From NCBI RefSeq assembly GCF_030814315.1, contig NZ_JAUSUV010000003.1, positions 124,001 to 188,000 on the forward strand: a stretch of 64,000 nucleotides of DNA, given 5' to 3'. This DNA is from Croceifilum oryzae. GTDB lineage: Bacteria; Bacillota; Bacilli; Thermoactinomycetales; Thermoactinomycetaceae. Positions within the stretch are counted from its first letter, which is position 1; each line of letters opens with the position of its first letter. The notes beneath the pieces are model-generated. The model was given only the letters and a program-made list of their open reading frames with translations, was not told the DNA's origin and searched no databases. Below, one piece after another: positions 26,249-35,301 of the stretch. A program made the position numbers and the translations under genes.

Positions 26249-27044
26249 GACTAACTCCCTAGTACCTGATCAATTAACAGAGCAACAGCGCCTGATCTTG
26301 GTAGATTGGTTAATCCAGTTAGCAGACGATGAGTTTATCATCGGACACCGAGATTCAGAGTGGCTGGGATTATGCCCTACGGTTGAAGAAGATGTAGCGT
26401 TTAGCTCGATTGCGCAGGATGAAGTGGGGCATGCGGCATTTTACTATGAGTTGATTCAGGAGCTAGAAGGAGTAAGTGCAGATTATCTAGCTTTTCACCG
26501 TCCAGCACACGAACGAAAAAACTCGCTGCTTGTGGAGCGGGAAAACGGGGATTGGGCATATACGATTGTACGCCATTATCTGTATGATCTGTGGGATCAA
26601 ATCCGATTGGATGCTATGGTGGAATCCAGTTATGTCCCATTGGCGCATGGGGCAAAAAAGATGAAGCGAGAAGAGTACTATCACCTCATTCACTTTCAAC
26701 ATTGGTTTACCCGGTTGGCGAAATGTGAAGGGGAAGCACGAGAGCGGATGAAGCACGCGATGGAATTGGTGGAGCAGGATCTCGATGACCTATTGGACAT
26801 CGGAGTGATTGAAAGCGATCTTATCTCATGGGGGATTCTTACTAAGCCACCAGTGGAGATGAGAAGCGAATTTTATAGTCAATATAAAGAGTTATGTAAG
26901 GATCTATCAGATGGATCAGAGAGAAGAATAATTTTTTCTAAGCAAGTATCTAAGGGGCGAATGGGCCAACATTCTCCAGCGTTAGCCTCTGTGCTAGAAA
27001 ATATGACAGAGGTGATCCGATTTGACCCAAACGCACAGTGGTAA
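26238..27044 (+). CDS. paaC: Phenylacetyl-CoA epoxidase subunit PaaC
   Basis: 268 residues from ATG at 26238, preceded by GGGAGGAAGGCC; the frame is open further upstream, but only as antisense-free overlap with paaB. Ferritin-like: LADDEFIIGHRDSEWLGLCP, FSSIAQDEVGHAAFYYELIQ, EEYYHLIHFQHWF. PaaC pairs with PaaA as the non-catalytic four-helix partner. Overlaps paaD by 23 bases. Confidence 0.92.
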   Translation: MSHETNSLVPDQLTEQQRLILVDWLIQLADDEFIIGHRDSEWLGLCPTVEEDVAFSSIAQDEVGHAAFYYELIQELEGVSADYLAFHRPAHERKNSLLVERENGDWAYTIVRHYLYDLWDQIRLDAMVESSYVPLAHGAKKMKREEYYHLIHFQHWFTRLAKCEGEARERMKHAMELVEQDLDDLLDIGVIESDLISWGILTKPPVEMRSEFYSQYKELCKDLSDGSERRIIFSKQVSKGRMGQHSPALASVLENMTEVIRFDPNAQW

Positions 27045-27504
27045 GCAAAAACAGGAACGATTTTATCAAATTCTTGATGAGGTGAAAGATCCGGAAATTC
27101 CAGTCATAAGCATAGTAGAGATGGGGATGGTCCATCAGATTACGATTGATGAGAGAACGATTTGGGTCCAAGTGATGCCAACCTTCCTTGGATGCCCTGC
27201 TTTAGAGATCATTCGAAATTCGATTCAAGAACGACTTTTACAAGAATCCGATCTGGATGAGGTGTTTGTAGAGTTTATTCGAAATCCGCTATGGAGCAGT
27301 GAGCGGATTACACCGATTGGGAGAGAAAAGTTAGCTGGCTTTGGTTTGGCGACTCCTTCGATGGATCGTTTGGATCAGGTGGAATGTCCTTATTGCCAAT
27401 CGAGTGGAACCAGTCTGGTTAATTTGTTTGGCTCTACTGCATGCCGTTCGATTTACTATTGTCGCTCTTGCAAAGAGCCGTTTGAAGCAATGAAGCCCAT
27501 TTAA
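27022..27504 (+). CDS. paaD: PaaD, epoxidase maturation factor (MIP18/DUF59 type)
   Basis: 160 residues from TTG at 27022, GAGGTGATCCGAT upstream. The MIP18 domain (ILDEVKDPEIPVISIVEMGM, MPTFLGCPALEII) is followed by a zinc-ribbon tail with four cysteines (VECPYCQSS and YYCRSCKEPF). PaaD is thought to help assemble metal centres of the epoxidase complex, probably the Fe-S reductase PaaE, which is not encoded in this window. Confidence 0.9.
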   Translation: MTQTHSGKQKQERFYQILDEVKDPEIPVISIVEMGMVHQITIDERTIWVQVMPTFLGCPALEIIRNSIQERLLQESDLDEVFVEFIRNPLWSSERITPIGREKLAGFGLATPSMDRLDQVECPYCQSSGTSLVNLFGSTACRSIYYCRSCKEPFEAMKPI

Positions 27505-27527
27505 TATGAGAGAAAGAGGGAGATAAC

Positions 27528-27839
27528 ATGGTAAAACTAACTGCTTTATACCGCCAACCGGAAGAGGTTCAAGAGTTTGAGAAGAGATACTTTGAGGGTC
27601 ATGTGCCACTGGCAAGAAAAATGCCGGCTCTATTAAAAATGGAGATTACTCGGTTTACTGAGACTCCTATGGGTGACCATCCTCCGTATTATTTACAAGC
27701 CGATCTGTATTTTGCATCGAAAGAATCTCTCCAAGCGGCGATGAAATCTCCAGAGGGAAAGACGGCTGCGAAAGATGTGATGAGCTTTGCTGGGGATCTT
27801 GTAACGATGATTGTAGGAGAAGTGAAAGGGGAAGCTTAA
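27528..27839 (+). CDS. EthD family reductase-like protein
   Basis: 103 residues; ATG at 27528 after AGAGGGAGATAAC. Dimeric ferredoxin-like EthD pattern: VKLTALYRQPEEVQEFEKRY, HVPLARKMPALLKMEI and YYLQADLYFASKESLQAAM. EthD proteins are small alpha-beta barrel proteins linked to monooxygenase systems. Inserted between paaD and the hydroxyacyl-CoA dehydrogenase genes and only 1 base from the latter. It may assist ring-oxygenation chemistry, but its role in paa is not established. Confidence 0.85.
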   Translation: MVKLTALYRQPEEVQEFEKRYFEGHVPLARKMPALLKMEITRFTETPMGDHPPYYLQADLYFASKESLQAAMKSPEGKTAAKDVMSFAGDLVTMIVGEVKGEA

Positions 27840-27840
27840 T

Positions 27841-28701
27841 GTGACCGGACAGACGTGGAAATCTCCTGCTGTGATCGGTACTGGTACGATGGGAAGAGGT
27901 ATTATGGACATGTTGATCACCGCAGGCTATCAAGTGAAAGCATTTGATAACTGCAAAAAAAATCGTATCAGCGCCCGTGAATGGTTAGAAGAGCGATGGT
28001 GGAAGCTGGCAGAGAAAGGGAAGAAAACCTTATTTGAAGTAGAGTCGATGCAAGAGAGATTGATGCTTGTAGATTCTCTGCAAGGTTTGTCCGATTGTGA
28101 TTTTATCATTGAGGCTGTTCCAGAAGATTTATTGTTGAAGAGAAATATTTTTCATCAATTAGATTCTCTTACCTCAGCAGAGACAGTGCTTGCAACGAAT
28201 ACTTCTTCTTTATCAGTTACCTCGATTTCTAGTAAATGTAAACATCCAGAGCGGGTTATTGGGCTACATTTCTTTAATCCAGTTTGGAGATTACCGTTGG
28301 TTGAGGTGGTCGAGTCTGCTCATACCCCATTGGAATTGGTTCAGCAGGCGATGAGCTGGCTACAGACGATGGGCAAAGAGCCGATTCACGTTTTGGATAC
28401 CCCTGGTTTTATCGTGAATCGGGTGGCGCGTCCGTTTCATTTAGAGGCGTATCGCATCGTAGGAGAAGGATTGGCAGATAAGAATCAAGTGGACCGTATA
28501 CTCCGTTCAGCTGGATTTCCGATGGGGCCCTTTGAACTACAGGACTTGATCGGTATTGATATCAATTATTCAGCCTCTCATTCTGTTTATGAAGGCTTCC
28601 ACTATGATCCCCGTTTTCGCCCCCATCCGGAGCAACGAGCTTTGGTTGAGAGCGGTAAATTGGGTCGGAAGTCAGGAAAGGGGCATTACATCTATGAATG
28701 A
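27841..28701 (+). CDS. paaH: 3-hydroxyacyl-CoA dehydrogenase
   Basis: 286 residues; GTG at 27841. Rossmann motif AVIGTGTMGRGIMDMLITAG, catalytic-region ATNTSSLSVTSIS and HFFNPVWRLPLVEVV, linker DTPGFIVNRVARPF, and C-terminal DLIGIDINYSASHSVYEGF with the usual RPHPEQRALVESGKLGRKSG end. It oxidises 3-hydroxyadipyl-CoA with NAD+ in the phenylacetate route. Overlaps the next gene by 8 bases. Confidence 0.9.
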   Translation: MTGQTWKSPAVIGTGTMGRGIMDMLITAGYQVKAFDNCKKNRISAREWLEERWWKLAEKGKKTLFEVESMQERLMLVDSLQGLSDCDFIIEAVPEDLLLKRNIFHQLDSLTSAETVLATNTSSLSVTSISSKCKHPERVIGLHFFNPVWRLPLVEVVESAHTPLELVQQAMSWLQTMGKEPIHVLDTPGFIVNRVARPFHLEAYRIVGEGLADKNQVDRILRSAGFPMGPFELQDLIGIDINYSASHSVYEGFHYDPRFRPHPEQRALVESGKLGRKSGKGHYIYE

Positions 28702-29485
28702 ATTCGTTCTACTGGTAGGGAAAGGAAAGTTAGTAGAAGAAATAGATTCGTATTTAAATCAGCAAGGTGTGAAGACCAAGACTCTCGATCAAGTGTTTCC
28801 AGCCAATGAAGTGATTGCGGTCTTCGATTTGGAAACGGGATTAAATCAAGAGAAAAGACAACTGTTACAACAAGTAGAGACACGAGTTACGCAACAGACT
28901 CCTATTTTTACTTCGGTTCTACATCGAACGGCGACCGAAATTGCTTCTTGGTTATTTTATCCGGAGAGACTAGTTGGTTTTTCTCCCCTTCTACTGCCTA
29001 AGATGACGTCCGTGGAGATTTGCTTTCCGATTCAATCCCTTCGTCCTAATCATAAGCTTCTTTCCATCTGGAAACAGTTGGGCAAGGACGTGGAGATCGT
29101 AGGGGATCAGCCGGGTCTTGTATTTGCGCGAACGTTAGCTCTGTTGGTCAACGAAGCATCGTTTGCTCTATCGGAAGGAGTTGCAAAGGCGACTGATATC
29201 GATCTAGCGATGCAAAAAGGGTTAAACCATCCACAAGGCCCCCTTCAATGGGCGGATCAGGTTGGAGTCCACCATCTTTATGCTGTTTTAGAAGGGTTGC
29301 AGCGCGAGTACGGGGAAGATCGCTATCGGCCGGCACCATTGCTTCGGAAGATGATGTATGCCCAGTTTATCGGTGTCGAATCAGAGCAAGGCTTCTACAG
29401 CTATGGGGCGCAAGAGATGAGACAAGATCCGCACTGTTTTGCCGATCGCCCAGAACGAAGATCGAAGATGCTTTCGGATGCGTGA
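28694..29485 (+). CDS. Degenerate 3-hydroxyacyl-CoA dehydrogenase paralogue
   Basis: 263 residues from ATG at 28694 (TATGAATGA overlap). The N-terminal half lacks the GxGxxG nucleotide motif (starts VLLVGKGKLVEEIDSYLNQQ) but keeps the later plan: HRTATEIASWLFYPERLVGF and the C-terminal domain GDQPGLVFARTLALLVNEAS, KGLNHPQGPLQWADQVG. It may be a non-NAD-binding partner or use a divergent site. Same operon as the intact enzyme just upstream, suggesting a heteromer or isoenzyme for a second 3-hydroxyacyl-CoA. Confidence 0.8.
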   Translation: MNEFVLLVGKGKLVEEIDSYLNQQGVKTKTLDQVFPANEVIAVFDLETGLNQEKRQLLQQVETRVTQQTPIFTSVLHRTATEIASWLFYPERLVGFSPLLLPKMTSVEICFPIQSLRPNHKLLSIWKQLGKDVEIVGDQPGLVFARTLALLVNEASFALSEGVAKATDIDLAMQKGLNHPQGPLQWADQVGVHHLYAVLEGLQREYGEDRYRPAPLLRKMMYAQFIGVESEQGFYSYGAQEMRQDPHCFADRPERRSKMLSDA

Positions 29486-30689
29486 AGTTGTCATTGTGGA
29501 TGCGGTTCGATCCCCGATTGGTAAGGCGCGTGGCAGTCTTTCCACGGTTCGGGCGGATGATTTAGCCGCTTATGTTATCCAAGCATTGTTGGAGAGAAAT
29601 CCAGAGCTAGATCCGCTTGATGTAACCGATGTGATGTTGGGCTGTGCTAATCAAGCGGGTGAGGATAATCGCAATGTTGCTCGGATGTCTTCTCTGTTGG
29701 CAGGTCTTCCCTATGAGGTTCCGGGTACAACTGTGAACCGGCTGTGTGGTTCAGGGATGGAAGCGATTATTCAAGCGGCGCATTTGATTCAAGTAGGTGC
29801 GGGACAGGTGGTTATAGCAGGTGGAGTGGAGAGCATGTCTCGTGCGCCTTTGGTTATGTTGAAGCCAGATGAGGGAATGATGCGAGGGAATCAGAGCCTA
29901 GTGGATACCACGCTCGGATGGCGGTTTCTTAATCCGAAGATGGAGGAGCGATTTTACCCCTATAGCATGGGGGAAACGGCGGAGAATGTAGCTAAGCGAT
30001 ACCACGTTTCTCGGCAGGAGCAAGATGAGTTTGCGTACCTAAGCCATCAGAAAGCAACGCAAGCATGGAAAGAGGAGCGATTTGCTAGTCAGATCATCCC
30101 CATTCCCACGAAGAAAAAAGGAGAAAAGACAGATAAATGGGTGAATTTAGATGAACAGATGCGCCCAGATACCTCAATCGACCGATTATCGACCCTGAAG
30201 GCTGTTTTTCGAGAAGGAGGAACTGTAACAGCTGGAAATTCGGCTGGAATGAATGATGGTGCCTCTGTGTTGTTATTGATGGAAAAAGAGTACGCTCTTC
30301 GACATGGATTTCGTCCGATGGCCCGTTTCGTTCAATCAGCTGTGGCTGGGGTTCATCCAGATGTGATGGGAATTGGACCTGTTCCTGCTACTCAAAAAGC
30401 CTTACAAAAAGCAGGTCTACGGATTCCAGATATCAATTGGTTTGAGGTGAATGAAGCATTTGCCACTCAAGCGATTGCTTGTATCAGAGAGTTGCAAATC
30501 TCCTTCGAACGTGTGAATCCACTAGGGGGATCCATTGCTTTAGGGCATCCGCTCGGGGCAAGTGGTGCACGGATTGTTACCACGTTGATTCATCAGTTAG
30601 TCCAAGAGTCTCGATCTGGGGCGTACGGTGTGGCTACGATGTGTATCGGAGTGGGACAGGGAATTTCGATGATTGTGCAAAGCATGTAA
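29478..30689 (+). CDS. paaJ: Acetyl-CoA acyltransferase (3-oxoadipyl-CoA thiolase)
   Basis: 403 residues from ATG at 29478, overlapping the previous stop. Thiolase signatures: nucleophile NRLCGSGMEAI, AGGVESMSRAPL, EVNEAFATQAIA, NPLGGSIALGHPLGASGARI and the C-terminal ATMCIGVGQGISMIV. It cleaves 3-oxoadipyl-CoA to succinyl-CoA and acetyl-CoA, and in known paa pathways also 3-oxo-5,6-dehydrosuberyl-CoA. Confidence 0.92.
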   Translation: MREVVIVDAVRSPIGKARGSLSTVRADDLAAYVIQALLERNPELDPLDVTDVMLGCANQAGEDNRNVARMSSLLAGLPYEVPGTTVNRLCGSGMEAIIQAAHLIQVGAGQVVIAGGVESMSRAPLVMLKPDEGMMRGNQSLVDTTLGWRFLNPKMEERFYPYSMGETAENVAKRYHVSRQEQDEFAYLSHQKATQAWKEERFASQIIPIPTKKKGEKTDKWVNLDEQMRPDTSIDRLSTLKAVFREGGTVTAGNSAGMNDGASVLLLMEKEYALRHGFRPMARFVQSAVAGVHPDVMGIGPVPATQKALQKAGLRIPDINWFEVNEAFATQAIACIRELQISFERVNPLGGSIALGHPLGASGARIVTTLIHQLVQESRSGAYGVATMCIGVGQGISMIVQSM

Positions 30690-30710
30690 ATGGATGAAGG
30701 AGGAAATGGG

Positions 30711-32207
30711 ATGGCAGTCGATTCCACTCAGATTGGTAAGAAGTATTCTCTATGGATTAATGGTGAAGCCGTGCCAGGACAGCATGGAGAGACGTTTCCC
30801 ATTACGAATCCTGCAACCGGAGATGTGATCACCCATGTTGCCAAAGCGACGAGAGAAGATGTCGATCAAGCTGTTATGGTAGCGCGGGAAGCGTTAGAGA
30901 AGGGGAAATGGGCTACTTGGCCAGCTAGCAAGAGAAGCCAAATTTTGTTTAAGATTGCGAGCATTATGCGAGAGCGGCTCTCTGATTTAGTACAACTAGA
31001 AGTGTTAAACACAGGGAAAACAGTATCGGCAGCGAAGGGTCAAGTATATCAAGCAATTGAAGACTTTGAGCTGTACGCGGGTGCGATTACGACGATTCAA
31101 GGTACGACCAAATCGGTTCCCAAGGGCTTTTTTCACTATAGTGTAAAAGAGCCTGTGGGGGTTTGTGCACAGATCATCCCTTGGAACTATCCCTTGATGA
31201 TGGCGGCATGGAAAGTTGCCCCTGCTTTGGCAGCTGGATGCACGATTATTCTAAAGCCAGCTAGTCTCACGCCTCTTACTGCTTATGCACTAGCCGAGAT
31301 TTGCCATGAAGCAGGCGTGCCAAAAGGCGTGTTAAATGTGATAACGGGAAGCGGTGCGGACATCGGCTCCTATCTCGCTGAGCATCCTGGTGTCGATAAA
31401 GTTGCTTTTACGGGTGAAACGAGCACGGGGAAAGATATCATGGCAAAAGCTTCCCAGACACTAAAGCGAGTAACTCTGGAATTAGGTGGTAAATCCCCCA
31501 ACATTGTGTTTGCTGATGCGGATCTGGAGGGAGCGATCAACGGTTCTATTTATGGCATCTACTACAATACAGGGCAATCTTGCGAAGCGCGTTCTCGTCT
31601 ACTTGTTCAAGAGGAAATCTATGATCAGTTTGTGGAGCAATTTGTAGAGAAGACAAAGCAATTGCGAATCGGGGATTTATGGAATCAAGCGAGCCATGTA
31701 GGATCGATTATTTCCCGGGAACAGTGGGAAGTGATAGACTCATATGTAAAATCAGCGATTGTGGAAGGAGCTACTGTACTTTGCGGAGGGCGAACGCCTG
31801 ATGGAGAGTCGTTTGCCCAAGGGTATTGGTATGAGCCGACGGTGATTGTAGATGTTACTTCGAATATGAAAGTGGTACAGGAAGAGATTTTTGGCCCTGT
31901 TGTCGTGATTCAGAAGTTTGCAACGGAGCAGGAAGCGATCCAGCTTGCCAATGATAGCTATTATGGCTTAGCGGCTGCAGTTTGGACAACGGATCACGCT
32001 AAAGCACATCGCGTTACTTCGCAATTAAAAGCCGGGGTTTTGATGGTGAATAATCCATTCTCTACCTTCCCGGGACTTCCGTTTGGTGGATACAAACAGT
32101 CTGGATTTGGGAGAGAATTGGCTACTGAATCATTGGATTTATATCTGGAAACCAAGAGTGTTCTATCTTATACAGGTCCAAAACCATTAAATCCATTTCA
32201 ATTATAA
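30711..32207 (+). CDS. Aldehyde dehydrogenase of the paa operon
   Basis: 498 residues from ATG at 30711, GAAGGAGGAAATGGG just before it. Motifs: PWNYPLMMAAWKVAPALAAG, FTGETSTGKDIM, catalytic Glu LELGGKSPNIVF and catalytic Cys NTGQSCEARSR, ending PFGGYKQSGFGRE. Candidates: phenylacetaldehyde dehydrogenase feeding the pathway, or the oxepin-derived semialdehyde dehydrogenase that in E. coli is the N-terminal half of PaaZ, here unfused. The operon context cannot decide between them. Confidence 0.88.
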   Translation: MAVDSTQIGKKYSLWINGEAVPGQHGETFPITNPATGDVITHVAKATREDVDQAVMVAREALEKGKWATWPASKRSQILFKIASIMRERLSDLVQLEVLNTGKTVSAAKGQVYQAIEDFELYAGAITTIQGTTKSVPKGFFHYSVKEPVGVCAQIIPWNYPLMMAAWKVAPALAAGCTIILKPASLTPLTAYALAEICHEAGVPKGVLNVITGSGADIGSYLAEHPGVDKVAFTGETSTGKDIMAKASQTLKRVTLELGGKSPNIVFADADLEGAINGSIYGIYYNTGQSCEARSRLLVQEEIYDQFVEQFVEKTKQLRIGDLWNQASHVGSIISREQWEVIDSYVKSAIVEGATVLCGGRTPDGESFAQGYWYEPTVIVDVTSNMKVVQEEIFGPVVVIQKFATEQEAIQLANDSYYGLAAAVWTTDHAKAHRVTSQLKAGVLMVNNPFSTFPGLPFGGYKQSGFGRELATESLDLYLETKSVLSYTGPKPLNPFQL

Positions 32208-32228
32208 ATTACAGCGAGATGATATCAC

Positions 32229-32621
32229 ATGAAATCAGGTTTGGAAAAAGGGAATAAGAAATCGATGCAAATGACAGTCTCTCCGGACATGACTGCTTCT
32301 TTCGACGGGCGCTTGATTCATCCAGTCTTGTCCACGGTGGCGATGGTCTACCATATGGAGTGGGTGGGGCGGTTGATCATTGAGCCCTATTTAGAAGAGG
32401 GAGAAGAAGGAATTGGTGCGGAGATTCAAGTGAAGCATTGTTTGCCAGCTCCGGTTGGAGTGGATGTAGTCTTTGAAGCGGAGGTTGTGGATCTGACAGA
32501 ACGCCAAGTTACTTGTAGAGTAACCGCTTCTCATGGACATGGAGTAGTGGGTGAAGGGGTGTTTGTTCAGAGGATTGTTTCTAAGGAGAAGTTGTACGGT
32601 AAGTTTCAAGAATTGTCTTAG
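32229..32621 (+). CDS. Hotdog-fold thioesterase (FlK-like)
   Basis: 130 residues from ATG at 32229; a second in-frame ATG at 32265 after AAAGGGAATAAG would give 118 and matches family length better. Pattern: SPDMTASFDGRLIHPVLSTV, YHMEWVGRLIIEPYLEEGEE and LPAPVGVDVVFEAEVVDLTE, as in fluoroacetyl-CoA-thioesterase-like proteins. It probably frees CoA from dead-end intermediates, the job PaaI does elsewhere. Last gene of the operon. No clear terminator immediately follows. Confidence 0.8.
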   Translation: MKSGLEKGNKKSMQMTVSPDMTASFDGRLIHPVLSTVAMVYHMEWVGRLIIEPYLEEGEEGIGAEIQVKHCLPAPVGVDVVFEAEVVDLTERQVTCRVTASHGHGVVGEGVFVQRIVSKEKLYGKFQELS

Positions 32622-32689
32622 GGTGAGTAGAAGAAGACAATTGGTAAAGTAGTAGTTAGTGGTAGTGGCTGGTTGGATAATCGGGAGCT

Positions 32690-32883
32690 GGAGAGTCTGT
32701 TCGATTACTGCTCAATAGCAATCCAGCAAAGGAAGTGGGGATGCCCGCTTCGCCATCCTTCGCCGGGGCAGGTGCAAAACTCGCAAAGAGCGCTCAAACA
32801 TGTTGCACCAAAAAGCGCCCCGAACTACGGATGTCTACGCTAGGTAGGGTTGCTAACATCGCCTGTAATCGAACAGATATCCC
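32690..32883. repeat. Structured intergenic repeat, copy 2
   Basis: Diverged copy of 1930-2105. The closing stem TCTGTTCGATTAC (32696-32708) pairs with GTAATCGAACAGA (32865-32877), weaker beyond. Inner stems are kept: CGGGGC/GCCCCG plus GGTGC/GCACC around 32764-32822, CTAC/GTAG near 32835-32848. A 17-base addition in one loop carries its own CTC/GAG mini-stem. ACATGTTGCACCAAAAAGCG is shared almost unchanged with copy 1. Between it and 33109 I see no gene. Confidence 0.6.
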
Positions 32884-33108
32884 CTGTGCTACCTGAAGCA
32901 TTTCCAAAGTCGTGAGATGAGGGCAGCAGGTTGTACCGAAAATGCCCTAAACAAACTCACCCAGCCTGTTAATAAACTAGTGGTGTACATGTCCCGGAAC
33001 ATGTTCATCCAATATCTGGTTTATAAACAACATTCATACCCACATATCAATTCACAAGTAGAACCATCCACTCTACATTTCAAAGTTTTCATAAATCAAT
33101 TCCCACCT

Positions 33109-33151
33109 AACCCAAGCGCGTGTATTTTTGAAAATACCGCTTACTTGGGTT
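33109..33151 (+). terminator. Hairpin upstream of ABC-F gene, possible attenuator
   Basis: AACCCAAG (33109-33116) pairs with CTTGGGTT (33144-33151), and GTATTTT (33122-33128) with AAAATAC (33131-33137). A short mixed T-rich tail follows. It lies 66 bases before the ABC-F start, where ribosome-dependent attenuators occur in other ABC-F genes. It may instead end a transcript from the left. Confidence 0.5.
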
Positions 33152-33216
33152 ATTCTATTCTGATAGAGTAAAAAAGATAGAATCCAAAAAGAAACGTAGA
33201 AAAAGGTGTAAACGCC

Positions 33217-34773
33217 ATGAGCATTTTAACAGTGAAAAACTTGAGCCACGGATTTGGCGATCGTGCGATTTTTAATAACGTGTCCTTCCGACTATTAAAA
33301 GGAGAGCATGTAGGGTTAATTGGTGCAAACGGAGAAGGGAAATCAACGTTTATGAACATCATCACCCGTAAGCTCGAACCAGATGCGGGGAGTGTGGATT
33401 GGGCGAATAATGTGCGTGTAGGTTACCTAGACCAACATGCGGTTCTCACCAAGGGATCCACGATTCGTGATGTGTTGAAAGGGGCCTTTTCCTACCTGTT
33501 TGATCTAGAAACGAAGATGAATCAGTCTTATGAGCGAATGGGCGAGTGTACCCCTGAGGAATTAGAGGCATTGTTAGAAGATGTCGGTGTGATTCAAGAC
33601 CTACTTACCAACAATGACTTCTATGTGATCGATGCGAAAGTAACCGAAATCGCCCGCGGTCTAGGTCTAGATGACATTGGATTGGATCGCGATGTGAATG
33701 ATCTGAGCGGTGGTCAACGGACAAAGGTTCTCCTAGCCAAACTGCTACTCGAAAAGCCAGATATTCTCCTATTAGACGAGCCTACCAACTATCTGGATGA
33801 ACAGCATATTACATGGTTGAAGCGATATCTCCAGGAATATGAAAATGCATTTATCTTAATCTCACATGATATTCCATTTCTCAATAGTGTAATCAATGTC
33901 ATTTATCATATGGGTAATCAGGAGCTAAATCGTTATGTAGGTGATTACGATAATTTCTGTATGATCTATGAGGCGAAACAGGCCCAGCTAGAATCGGCAT
34001 TTAAGAAGCAACAACAAGAAATTTCCGATTTACAGGATTTTGTCCAACGCAATAAAGCACGTGTCTCGACGCGTAACATGGCGATGTCTCGTCAGAAGAA
34101 GTTAGACAAGATGGAGAGAATTGAGTTAGCTCCTGAGAAGCCTAAGCCGCAGTTCGATTTCAAAAGTGCTCGTACGTCAGGTCGGATGATTTTTGAAGCG
34201 AAAGGTCTTGTGATTGGTTACGATGAACCGTTATCCCGTCCTTTAGATCTCTCAATGGAACGAGGGCAAAAAATTGCGCTGGTCGGAGCCAATGGGATCG
34301 GGAAAACGACTCTCCTGAAAAGTATTTTAGGACAGACCCCGTCCCTAGGAGGTTCTGTTGAGTTAGGAGACTACTTGGAGATTGGCTATTTTGAACAAGA
34401 AATTAAGAAAGCGAATTATAATACTTGTATCGAAGAAGTGTGGCAGGAGTTTCCTTCCTTTACCCAGTTTGAAATAAGAGCGGCATTAGCCCGATGTGGA
34501 CTTACTACTAAGCATATCGAGAGTAAAGTAGAAGTGCTGAGTGGGGGAGAAAAAGCAAAGGTTCGCTTATGTAAGCTGATTAATAGTCCTACAAATCTTC
34601 TAGTATTAGACGAGCCTACCAACCACTTGGATGTAGATGCGAAAGAAGAATTAAAACGGGCTTTGAAAGAGTATAAGGGGAGTGTCCTCATCATCTGTCA
34701 CGAACCTGAGTTTTATCAGGATGTCGTAACAGATGTATGGAACGGTGAAAACTGGACCACTAAGATTTTTTAA
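33217..34773 (+). CDS. ykpA: ABC-F family ATP-binding protein (YkpA/YbiT-like)
   Basis: 518 residues; ATG at 33217 after AAAAAGGTGTAAACGCC. Two ABC domains: GANGEGKST with LSGGQRTKVLLAKLLL and LLLDEPTNYLD, then GANGIGKTT with LSGGEKAKVRLCKLI and LVLDEPTNHLD. A charged interdomain linker (QLESAFKKQQQEISDLQDFV ... MSRQKKLDKME) joins them. No membrane helices. Such proteins act on the ribosomal E site. The non-ARE YkpA/YbiT branch is likelier than a true resistance factor because of length and short linker. Confidence 0.88.
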   Translation: MSILTVKNLSHGFGDRAIFNNVSFRLLKGEHVGLIGANGEGKSTFMNIITRKLEPDAGSVDWANNVRVGYLDQHAVLTKGSTIRDVLKGAFSYLFDLETKMNQSYERMGECTPEELEALLEDVGVIQDLLTNNDFYVIDAKVTEIARGLGLDDIGLDRDVNDLSGGQRTKVLLAKLLLEKPDILLLDEPTNYLDEQHITWLKRYLQEYENAFILISHDIPFLNSVINVIYHMGNQELNRYVGDYDNFCMIYEAKQAQLESAFKKQQQEISDLQDFVQRNKARVSTRNMAMSRQKKLDKMERIELAPEKPKPQFDFKSARTSGRMIFEAKGLVIGYDEPLSRPLDLSMERGQKIALVGANGIGKTTLLKSILGQTPSLGGSVELGDYLEIGYFEQEIKKANYNTCIEEVWQEFPSFTQFEIRAALARCGLTTKHIESKVEVLSGGEKAKVRLCKLINSPTNLLVLDEPTNHLDVDAKEELKRALKEYKGSVLIICHEPEFYQDVVTDVWNGENWTTKIF

Positions 34774-34894
34774 GTTGGGTTTTATAAACAGTGTTTTGTA
34801 GCTGCTACTTGAGAGGTTGGATCTACAGTTTAAACGATTCAACTACCTAATGACCCTGAGTAAATATTTGCGTGGAATCGATCATTTATAAAAT

Positions 34895-34945
34895 AAAAGC
34901 CTAGCACCACATGCAATCATACATGTGGTGCTAGGCTTTTTATAT
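34895..34945. terminator. 19-bp perfect terminator hairpin
   Basis: Arms 34895-34913 and 34922-34940 are perfectly complementary, with TTTTTATAT after and AAAATAAAA before. It serves the ABC-F gene and probably the convergent gene at 34963. Confidence 0.92.
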
Positions 34946-34962
34946 CATTTAATCAGTTTATT

Positions 34963-35301
34963 TTATAGTAATCCACGAATAATGGTTAATTCATTTCTCT
35001 TTGAGTCATAGGTCATCGGATAGACTTGATCTGCGTTCAAATTAAATCGATTTAAGGTTCTTGCTGTAAAACGTGCGGCACTTCGTGATTCGCCGGGGAA
35101 AGTGAATAAAACAAACCTAAAATGGAATACTTTACTTCCTAGACGTATTTTAATGCGAGTAGTATTGGGAGAAATTCCGAGTCTTCTGGCGGCCGGTGCG
35201 TTCAAGAAGATAGTATGATTGGGTCTAGGAGATAGAGTATAGAAACTACGATCTAGCTCAAGCACTCTAACCGGTACAGGATCGAAATATGATTTTATCA
35301 T
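34963..35301 (-). CDS. Small protein resembling the N-terminal part of YheC/YheD
   Basis: 112 residues from ATG at 35301 after GAGAGGAGGAAAATAA. The segment NHTIFLNAPAARRLGISPNT and TRIKIRLGSKVFHFRFVLF is beta-rich and recalls the N-terminal domain of the spore-associated YheC/YheD proteins (weak resemblance, from memory), which continue into an ATP-grasp domain absent here. No signal peptide. Function unknown. Confidence 0.55.
   Translation of the reverse strand: MIKSYFDPVPVRVLELDRSFYTLSPRPNHTIFLNAPAARRLGISPNTTRIKIRLGSKVFHFRFVLFTFPGESRSAARFTARTLNRFNLNADQVYPMTYDSKRNELTIIRGLL

Noticed and set aside
32917-33171. 84-residue ORF before the ABC-F gene
   Set aside because: No ribosome site, no recognisable protein features, and it runs through a terminator-like hairpin.
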